Shown: piece after piece, positions 54,331 to 64,000 of the stretch
Layout of the letters: every line of letters starts with the position of its first letter
How positions within the stretch are numbered: the first letter of the stretch is position 1
NCBI GenBank assembly: GCA_944548615.1
Contig: OX155957.1
Location: 22,093,535-22,157,534 of the forward strand
Source: Micropterix aruncella
Lineage: Eukaryota; Arthropoda; Insecta; Lepidoptera; Micropterigidae
Length of the DNA stretch: 64,000 bases
Direction of reading: 5' to 3'
The notes under the pieces: model-generated
Told to the model about the DNA's origin: nothing
The model's database searches: none
Seen by the model: the letters and a program-made list of their open reading frames with translations, nothing else
Program-made: the position numbers and the translations under genes

Positions 54331-54908
54331 AAATTTAACAAATGTAATATTGTATTTCTTCAACAGTATTGTTATTACAAATTAGAGCTTTTCAAGAAAT
54401 GTCTCTTTCCTCTTTCCAATTCCTACATAAAAAAAAATATAAAAATGGTATATTTGTTAATTTATTAAAGTTTAATACAGTTATTATTGTAATAAATCAG
54501 GAAACATGTAAAAAATTTCAAAAACTTTAAATATGTGCTTGCTAAACCCTAAAACTTCGATTTTTTCATTTCTTAATATTTCTTTTTACAAAAGTAATTT
54601 TTTTGAGAAAACGGTTAGTTATACAAAGAAAGTTGTAAGGACCTTTTCTATGCACAATCTGTCAGGCTACATTTTTTATTCAACAACATTTTTCGTATCT
54701 TCAACGGTTACTGATATAAATAGGAAAACGTGTTTTTGATGGCGGCCATTTTGTTTTTGGCCCGCAGCGCCCAAACGCACCATTTTTGAGAGTTCCACCA
54801 TCAAAATTATGTTTCTCCATGGTCAAACGAAGAGATTAAGACTACTTCCACACTTGCATACTGAAGGAGCACACGGGAGCCTATATTTGTACATTTGAAA
54901 GGGGACTA

Positions 54909-55604
54909 TATGTGTATTTGCCATATTGTACCTACAATGTATTATTCGTACAAATTTAGTGTTTTGATTTGTATTATAATGTTATTTATTTATAATTATA
55001 TATTATTTAATCTTAATTAAGTACATTCATTAATTATAAAAATAAAAAGTTGTTTTCTACGTTAATTAGGCTAATTGTTACATAAGTTGTATTACTTATT
55101 TTAATTACTCTGACCCGTCTAGATACGGGACAGTTTAGTCCTAGTTAGGTGGGCAATGAGCATTAACTGCATTTCGGTGTTCAATTTTTCCGAGTTACTT
55201 ATAACATTAATTACAATGGGGCTAAATGTACAAAAATGAAATGAATAAAGTATCAAACCTTAATTAAAAATTAATTAATTGAAAACCTATATGGATAATC
55301 TTTTTTGTAACTTAGATATATATTTTGAAATATGATTTCTTAACCATGACTATGACTATATTAAAGAAGCCGGAGACGAATTTAAAGCTGAACCATACAA
55401 GGAACTCTGATTTTCAAGCAACTAGACAACATTAATTTAAAAAACGACAAAAGGTGTAAACACTTTGCACAAAACAAGGACAACAGTGATGACATAGTAG
55501 TTAGGTTGCCTGATCTTACATTGTGAGGTTCCGCGCCTAATTACCGGCTGTGTCACCATTTTCGTTAGGATAAAATCAAAGGATTGCATTCTAATTCTGT
55601 CGAT
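54909..55604. other. No gene seen; AT-rich
   Basis: AT-rich sequence, with ATGAATAAAGTATCAAACC at about 55240, which resembles the A-rich 3' end of an old retroposon. Confidence 0.4.
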
Positions 55605-56631
<1,027 letters not shown>

Positions 56632-56651
56632 ATATTTTAAGTGTGTAAATT

Positions 56652-57117
56652 TTTTTAAATTATTTTCAATAATATATAAAATTAGATTCATGAAAAGTTA
56701 CTTATCTGGGGTCCTGGTGGACCAGAAACATTTAAACGATAGTTAATGTCCTCTTTAAATACTTAGGGCAGCGGCACCTGTTTCCGCAATTGATAACCTA
56801 TGATGTTCTTAGTTATTGCAGCCGAATTACTGTATGCCCTTGGATGTAATAAGTATAGGAGGATGGTTTCTGTAACAGAAATGGATGTTAGTAACTTATT
56901 TTAGAAGAAATTATATGATTGAGAATATTTCGACACTAGTCGTATTCATCTCTATGACATTTCTGATAGAACAATTTTTTCAAAATTTAAATTTTAAAAA
57001 AACTGAACATAGAGAAATGGGTTAATAATATTTTGCAATATCGTTATAAATGCACTATAACCGACCTTGAAAAACATTATTAATAATGATTTTTAAATGA
57101 AAAATATTAATAAGCTT
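56652..57117. repeat. Inverted repeat around Penelope-like fragment, left arm (466 bp)
   Basis: It pairs with 57591-58056 with no indel (positions sum to 114708) and no mismatch that I found. The inner end is AATAAGCTT. The arm has no other gene. Confidence 0.92.
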
Positions 57118-57152
57118 TTAATGAATATCTCTGAACAAATATAATTACTGTA

Positions 57153-57590
57153 TTAATTTTGCCTATTCAGACCGGGACCCTTGCAAGCGCCTAAAATATT
57201 TATAAAAGCCAACTCCCAAGATTTAACGTCTCTTTCTTTAGCGTTATCGCCAAGGCACTTAATAATTTTTACTTTAAAACAATTATCAAAAGTTAAATTG
57301 TGTGCCTTAGCATGCAATGCTATTGGAAGTTGACTTTCATTGCCTACGCTGGCCCTGTGATTATTTAACCTAATGCTAAGAGGTGTAGTTGTTTCCCCAA
57401 TATAAAATGCATTGCAGGTCTGGCAAAGTAATTGATATACAATATTTTTTGAAATGCAACTACTATTAAAAGGAACTCTGTAACTGTTGGGAGTGTTAGG
57501 ACTAGTAAAATAAATGCTTCGATCTAATAAAGGACATGTTTTACAACGTGATCGACCGCAAGGCTGTAGGCCCAAATTTTTGTTAGTACT

Positions 57591-57611
<21 letters not shown>
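57153..57611 (-). pseudogene. GIY-YIG endonuclease fragment of a Penelope-like retroelement
   Basis: The frame of 152 residues matches the C-terminal endonuclease of Penelope-like elements. Cysteine motifs CGRSRCKTC (18-26) and CQTCNAFYIG (63-72) are present. The GIY-YIG core appears as IVY (57-59) and YIGET (70-74), with the expected Arg (R81), His (H85) and a late Glu (E133 in SWELAFINI). It ends GPGLNRQN. No reverse transcriptase is present upstream: the first seven codons already lie in the right arm of the inverted repeat, so the gene is 5'-truncated. The domain looks intact but lacks its polymerase. Such enzymes nick DNA to prime reverse transcription. Confidence 0.85.
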
Positions 57612-58225
<614 letters not shown>

Positions 58226-58235
58226 ACTTCATAGT

Positions 58236-59180
58236 GGTTGATTGTAAGAGATTGTCGTATGATAATAAACATGACAAAGAGTAAAAACAAACAAATAAAC
58301 AACAGTATGAAATCAAAATTCGTATTTGCTCGCCCGAATGCCATCAGTAAATATTTCTAAGACCGCATAGTCTGAAGCTGTTTCCCACATAAAAGTTCCA
58401 CTTTTAACGGAGGTGGGTAGGGACGGTTTAGGGAATATCCTGACTATTGTATTATGAATGATAGTATTTAGTACTTAGTATTTAGTTTTTCCATGATAAT
58501 TTTAAATGACTATTATAGGTATGTAAGCGTTATATCAATATGTAATTGATTTATATATGTATATTATTTTAGTTTTTATTTTTTTTTATTTTGGTTTTAT
58601 TATTATTTTCGTATACATATATGTATGTGTATGTGTGCATATATGGATATATATTTTATCTATAGATGTATATGAGTAGGTATCTATCTATATTTGTATA
58701 TGCGTAAATATTTATATTTGTCGATTTTTTATTTGTCGATTTATAAATATTTTTTATATTTGTCGATTTTATGATAGTTTTATATTTGTCGATTTAAAAA
58801 TAAGTACTAACTAAACTTTAAGTTGACAGTGCATACTTAATATCGTCATTAAAAGTCTGCCTTAGAACAGGCCTAGGCCTAGTTAGGCGACTGTGTCAAA
58901 CATTAAAAATAATGTCGCATCAATTTCTTGCTAACATCTTAATTACAAATATGACAATATTAATTGTTTACTAGATGTGTTACCAAATAAATAAATAAAA
59001 TAAAATAAACAAATGCAAGAGATTGTCGTATAACAAACCCGCCCATTGTCAAATTTCACGATAACGAGTAGAAACAAACAAACAAACAGCAGTCTGAAAT
59101 CAAACTTCGTATTCGCTCGCCCGAATCGGTAAACATTTCTAAGGCCGCATCGTCTGAAGCTGTTTCCCACATAAAAGATC
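58236..59180. repeat. Two diverged direct repeats (58236-58408 and 59009-59180)
   Basis: Shared blocks are AGAGATTGTCGTAT, CGCTCGCCCGAAT, TCTAAGnCCGCATnGTCTGA and GCTGTTTCCCACATAAAAG. Between them is AT-rich sequence with TATTTGTCGATTT repeats at 58715-58800. No gene is seen. Confidence 0.7.
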
Positions 59181-59499
59181 TTGAAAATAGCCTGGAGCTT
59201 GGATTACCTGCGTGGACGCAACCAATCTAGGTGCTGCTCAGCTCACTAATTCAGGACAATTATCAATTATGCAGTTGGTGAATGATCCGAGTGTGGTTTT
59301 TTGCAGTGGATGCGTGAGCGAAGGTACGGATAGGCGATACACGTCCATTGTACAGCATCAGAGGAGTAAAACAACCCGCGGATACGATGCGGGTAAACCG
59401 ACACCCGCAAAATCGGAGCATCGCCTTTTGTCAGCCAAGCGTCCCGAACTTTATTCGCCATTGCAAAATATCGAATGACGACGGTGCCCCTTTGCGTGA

Positions 59500-59646
59500 T
59501 CGCTATACACGAGACAACTATTAATGAGGTTTCTATTCAAGATAAGGGCTTATCCATACACCATGTGGTTAGCGGAAACCCAGATTCTTCGTCTTCTGGA
59601 ATTATGGACATACCCAAATTTACATCTTCAGTTATATATCTATACT
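59500..59646. repeat. Dispersed repeat H, copy 1
   Basis: It matches 61680-61823: ACCCAGATTCTTCGTCTTCT and ATGGACAT blocks with the same spacing. Confidence 0.65.
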
Positions 59647-59699
59647 TTGGGAGCTAATGGGCCCTTCCTGAGTTGGCCACGAAGACCCATTCTGTTCAG

Positions 59700-60305
59700 G
59701 GTTGGTCATACTCACGGGTCAACACCCATCCGGCGGCCTCCTCGCATGAAGTGTGAGCCTGGGTAGGACTCTGTCCTTAGGGCTAGTTTCCCCTAGGAAT
59801 CTAAATTCTGGCGCTCCTTGACGGTCTGCATACCGTGCGGCGTAAGCCAATCGACTGTGCACTCTGACTAACAGTCGGGGGAGTCTGGAAGCAATACTGT
59901 TTCCTATAGAGCAGGGGTGGTCGCGGACCTTACGGCGACTGCTCTTGAAACGACCATCGGATATCCGATCCTGGGTGAACAGCCGGGCAAAGGATGCCGT
60001 GGTCCGCGATAGATTCGGTACACACGGTTTCACCGCTTCGTAAGGGAGCGGACCGCACAAGCGACCTCGAACTCGTAACCAATCGAGAGACTGGAGTAAT
60101 CTGGTCGCAACTGAAAGTAAAGGCGTGAGTGTAAGCCCGCTGGGTAACACTCCTGGCTATCTCGCGGTTAAGGCGTTGGCCTCTTACGGGCGTGTGGCGG
60201 AGCTTGATGGTGGACTGTTTTTGTCCAAGTCTTCTGCGCTCACTTCAGGGAGACAGAACGACTAATCGTTAAAACTTCCTGAGGTGACGGGCTCGCCCGC
60301 TGTAG
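59700..60305 (-). repeat. GC-rich repeat family A, copy 3 (inverted)
   Basis: Reading minus, it starts AGCGGGCGAGCCCGTCACCT and reaches CCCACCGG-type and GGATGGGTGTTGACCCGT ends. A 143-codon frame (60150-59719) contains SDGRFKSSRRKV, CSIGNSIASRLPRLLVRVHS and YADRQGAPEFRFL. Copy 4 shows NGRFKS, RSIGNKAVSRFPRLSVGMHN and CANRSGAPEGRFL in the same frame, which hints at an old coding sequence. Confidence 0.6.
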
Positions 60306-60325
60306 TTGACAACTCTAGATGTATG

Positions 60326-61087
60326 TCTATACTAATATTATAAAGAAGGAATAATTGTAAGTTTGTAAGTTTTTAAGTTTGTATGTAAAGGATAATCTCC
60401 GAAACTACTCATCCTATTTCAAAAATTCTTTCACTAATGAAAAGCTTCATTATTGACTAGTGCTAAAGATTATATTTTATTGCGATGAATATTGGTTTTC
60501 AATACGAAATCACGATATTTGTAGATCAAGTCGGAGAAAAATGAGCTGGTGAGTTGTTTTACCGGCGTGCGCTGACGAAACGATTTAATATGTGTAAATA
60601 ATATATGACAAAAATATCGGCCGCAATGAGATCTATAAAAAAGTTCAGCATACATATAACTTTTATATTTAAGCTACAATAACTGCTTTTATGTCTCAAA
60701 AAAATAAGAAAAATATTTAGGCAGTGTTTGTTGAAGACATAAGCAATAAATAAGAATCCTTATCAAAATAATTAATTTCCTTATCACGGGTGTTAAATAT
60801 AGATAAAATTAGACGTTTACTGTTACTTTTTGGGTAGTATAGAGATTTCTTGAAATTAGTGACGCGTGCAAGCACCTCGAAATACCTAGGTCAGCGTACA
60901 GCGGAAAGCGGCGCGGGTGGTAAGGAACAAGACGCGTATCGTCTACGATATAGGTAGCGTGCGCTTGAGGAGAGCGTCTTGCACTATATATCTAACCGTA
61001 GCATTTAGAAAGGCAAATAAACGCCCTACTTAAATTGACAAATCAATTCGAAACTTTACGTGAAGCGAATCCGCGGGCAACAGATAG
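60326..61087 (+). mobile_element. Non-autonomous Helitron (about 762 bp)
   Basis: It begins TCTATACTAATATTATAAAG and ends CGGGCAACAGATAG before T. It is a diverged inverted copy of 37037-37790. The final CTAG is ATAG here, and the base before TC is G, so the ends have decayed. Confidence 0.75.
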
Positions 61088-62034
61088 TCTTTTATAAAAC
61101 GTTATGTTGTTTCAGGCCATTTCAATGTAGGTTTATTTCAATGTTTTAATAACGGAATAGTTTTATTGTCATTTTTGATTATTATTATTATTATTTTGTT
61201 TTTCTTATATCCTTTTATTATAATATAATTATTAAAAATCATGTAATGTTGATATTATAGGTAACCCAGCATAATGATAATAGCAATTAATTTAACATTA
61301 CACATTTTTTATTATGTGAGTTAGATATCATACGTGAGCCAGATATATTATAAACTTAGCAAATGAGTACGAATTGCCATCCTGTTATCATAACAAGGAA
61401 TTTTAGAAACGAAGTGACAGGTTACACCATCACCATAAATGTTACACCATAATTCGGACAAAAAATATGTTTCTATGTCTATATAAATTAAATAATACGT
61501 TTTATAAATAAAATCCAAAGCATCGAAGATCAAAACTAAATACGAGTATAGTAAAAAAAGGTGACCAAGATTGATGTAAGTAAGTTGGAGTTGTCAGGAA
61601 ACAGTGAGTTCACAATGGAATATAAAAATCAGAGAACTACCTGTGGATATCAAAGAAACCCATAAGGAGACGGTGGCGAACACGAGACGACAATTTATAA
61701 AGTTTCTATGCAAGATAAGTGAAGCTTATCTATAAATATAAACCACATGATTAGAGGAAACCCCAGATTCTTCGTCTTCTGGCATCATGGACATCTACAA
61801 ATATACATAAACCGATATATACAATTAATTTAAAAAAACCAAAGCGTTGAAATGTAAGCGATTTTTGACAAAAGAGAGTGACCAAATAAAAGCACGGAAG
61901 CACATGCGAATAATGCGCTTAGAAGGGCCGTCCGCGACTCTCCCCCATATAAGGACTCATAGCGGCCGCTGACGCGGGCAAGTGATTTGTCGTTTACGAT
62001 CTATTGGCTTGTGACGCATATCGACACGAGAAGC
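61088..62034. repeat. Dispersed repeat H copy 2 (61680-61823), otherwise no gene
   Basis: AT-rich up to about 61600. 61680-61823 is a diverged copy of 59500-59646. No credible frame is seen. Confidence 0.5.
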
Positions 62035-62637
62035 CTGTGACATGATACCTGGGAACGACGATATCTGAAGAATTGTCCTTTTATGAGTTTTTTCAAAAAT
62101 ATAAGCTTTAATTTTAAAAAGTTTCTAAGTGAATCCCTCGATAAAAAACCGATTTAAAATTTGGACTCAAAAAAGTTGGTCATTGCCTTGGACATTAGGG
62201 CTTTAATTTGACTTTAGGCTTTAGGCTGAAAACTTTCAGGCGCGTTTACCCTACAATGTAAGCGGTGAGTGTGTTTTATTATAATTTCATTATATTAACT
62301 GGTTAATTCTCTAGGGCAGCAGTTAGCCACATTTTTTATTTAGGCCCTAAATTAATAATAATTAATTAAAACGTAAGAGCGCTATGAGAGTTACGCTAAA
62401 TATGCTTTGCCATTACCACACTTTTACCACCACCGCGTATAGATAGTTATTATGCGCTTGCGCTGCGATAGAGCATTAAGTATGCGCATGATCGCTGGCG
62501 CGAGCGGACATTGAATCTGCGAGTGACGCTTCGTCAACGCTGGATTTTTATTGGTTAAACCCTACAAAATTGACCCCCCTCTATTTTTTCGCGTGGCCGC
62601 CCATTTCGGATATTTTTCGGAGGTCTCATGTCGCCTT
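62035..62637. mobile_element. MITE-like repeat G, copy 2
   Basis: It is the fuller copy of the repeat at 35558-36082. It starts near TGTGACATG and ends CATGTCGCCTT, giving short imperfect inverted ends. No transposase is seen. Confidence 0.6.
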
Positions 62638-63274
62638 AATAGATAACTGTCGATTTTTTGATTTGAGATGTGTTCCTACAAAAACTTGACTTCATTTTTT
62701 CCAATTGACATTTTTTCAAATTGACGAATCTTGACTTTTTCCTATCCATTATTCTCACCTTTGTGTTTGTCTTTTATAATTATTAGTTTATAAACCATTC
62801 GGTCGAAATTCTCACAGGTATAGATAATATGTAAAGTTGTAAATATATAATATATAAACACAACTTGAGTACAATATAGTATGCAGGCGTATCTATTTCA
62901 ATATTATTATAGAAACAGCGACTAAAAATTTTAATTCCGAAAAATTAAAAAAATATATATAACTAAATTATTTACAAAAAATCTTAGACCAGCTCATTTA
63001 GGTGCGTAGATATTATGTAATATATAAAATTACTCGAAAAGCAATAATTAAAATTTCACCTATTTTCATAACTTACTTATTATTTTATATTACATAATAT
63101 TCATAACTACATTATAATGAAAAAAAGACACTCTCTTGACTTCTGCGTTGTGTACGGACAAGCAAGGTCGATGCCTATTACAAGTTCTATGTATAATTCA
63201 TATCGATAGTTTTAAAGCTGGCAGAGATATTTATCGATGTTTACATACAGATAGACAGAAAGACAGTTGGGCGG
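62638..63274. other. No gene seen; AT-rich
   Basis: AT-rich sequence without a frame of note. Confidence 0.45.
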
Positions 63275-63860
63275 TGTCGACTACAACGGGCGAATCCGTC
63301 ACTCCAGGCTGGATATGTGATCATTCTTTCAGCCGTGTGGATAATCCACTATCTAGCTCCGCCAACTAGCCCGCGAGATACCAACCATTACCACCCGGAA
63401 TAGGGTAGTTAACCCAGATTTAGATTGCGGCCAGAATCCTCCGGCATTCCGACTGGATACAGGTTAGAAGTCGCTTGCGCGATCCTCTGTCTAATGTAAC
63501 TGTGATCGGTGTCTATCGAATCTATCGCGTACCACGCACCATTTCCCTGGCTTTCATCCGGTATCGGGTAGCTGAATGGTCGTTTCAAGAGCGGCTGCCG
63601 CTAGGTGAATAACCGCCCTCGCTCTATAGGAAATAAGGCCGTTTCCAGATTCCCCCGGCTATCAGTTGGAATGCACAATAGATTGGCTGACGCCGCACAG
63701 TGCGCAAACCGTTCAGGAGCACCCGAAGGGCGATTCCTAGTTGGAGACTAGCCTGCAGGCCAGAGTCCTACCCGGGCTCGCATTCCCGCGTGGAGGCTGC
63801 CGGATGGCTGTTTACCCGTGCCTTTGGCCGACCCTACATACATGCAACAGGGCCCATTAG
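63275..63860 (+). repeat. GC-rich repeat family A, copy 4
   Basis: It begins GTCGACTACAACGGGCGAAT and includes GAATGCACAATAGATTGGCT. In the frame used by copy 3 it reads SRFPRLSVGMHNRLADAAQC, with two stops further up and one after FLVGD. Right of it, 63861-64000 has nothing recognisable. Confidence 0.6.
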
Positions 63861-64000
63861 CTCCTTAGACAGAAGTAAAGGAGAGACAGACAATGTTGTC
63901 TCACCAAAAGAAGTCGAGAATATCTTAAATTGTGGTAAACAAAAACTATTTATAAAATTTATTTCAACCTCTACCAAACTCAACTACATCGATTCCATAC

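Larger units (their letters stand above)
51662..54876. repeat. Large palindrome: 1063-bp arms around a 1089-bp spacer
   Basis: Left arm 51662-52724 and right arm 53814-54876 are reverse complements with no net indel (paired positions sum to 106538). I count fewer than ten mismatches, so identity is about 99 percent. Similarity continues outward after an 11-bp offset (TCAAATGTACA in both), to about 51643 and 54908. The left arm and spacer hold the nuclease gene; the right arm holds an inverted copy of its 3' part. Confidence 0.92.

Noticed and set aside
60150..60190. TCGCGGTTAAGGCGTTGGCCTC, which looks like part of a tRNA or tRNA-derived SINE
   Set aside because: No acceptor stem, anticodon arm or complete B box could be placed around it. 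It is part of or beside repeat family A.

Overview
The window looks like a piece of a lepidopteran (moth or butterfly) nuclear genome. It is AT-rich with scattered GC-rich islets and is packed with transposable elements and simple repeats. The lepidopteran reading rests mainly on Helitrons that start TCTATACnAATATTATAAAG and end in CTAG, a form common in that order, and is an inference. I find no host gene that I can name, no rRNA, no convincing tRNA and no CRISPR array. Almost every long reading frame belongs to a mobile element.

Layout. 1-12300: a truncated Helitron end, several MITE-like elements, a decayed non-LTR fragment with target-site duplications (3413-4157), dispersed repeats, a roughly 420-bp tandem repeat (9379-10590) and some CpG-rich, promoter-like islets. 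12301-16740: an apparently complete 4.4-kb DNA transposon carrying one spliced transposase-like gene of a poorly known family, with terminal inverted repeats and many subterminal repeats. 16918-29790: a nest. An old I-superfamily non-LTR retrotransposon (minus strand) was split by a young, apparently intact LTR retrotransposon (19119-26836; two 1083-bp LTRs, tRNA-Lys primer site, gag and pol joined by a -1 frameshift site). A 1566-bp segment across their junction was then duplicated in tandem. 29796-33117: a Jockey/CR1-like non-LTR element with a nonsense codon and an internal deletion. 33118-42800: a small hAT element with an 8-bp duplication, MITEs, Helitrons (one keeping Rep and helicase remnants), a palindrome and copies of an unknown GC-rich repeat family. 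42780-44690: a CGACTTTTT satellite split by a 5'-truncated non-LTR element. 44691-51661: minisatellites, a MITE and non-LTR fragments.

51662-54876: a 3.2-kb palindrome around a FEN/XPG-like nuclease gene with a C-terminal cysteine-rich CXC-type domain; the C-terminal 167 codons are repeated in inverted orientation. 55605-58222: minisatellite and three long (AT)n tracts, two of which bracket a 466-bp inverted repeat around a Penelope-like GIY-YIG endonuclease fragment. 58223-64000: more dispersed repeats, a second Helitron and a MITE copy.

The genes do not form a host pathway. Each encodes the mobility functions of its own element: transposase; gag, protease, reverse transcriptase and integrase; endonuclease and reverse transcriptase; Rep and helicase; GIY-YIG endonuclease. 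The most interesting items are the complete transposon at 12301-16740 and the FEN-like nuclease palindrome at 51662-54876.
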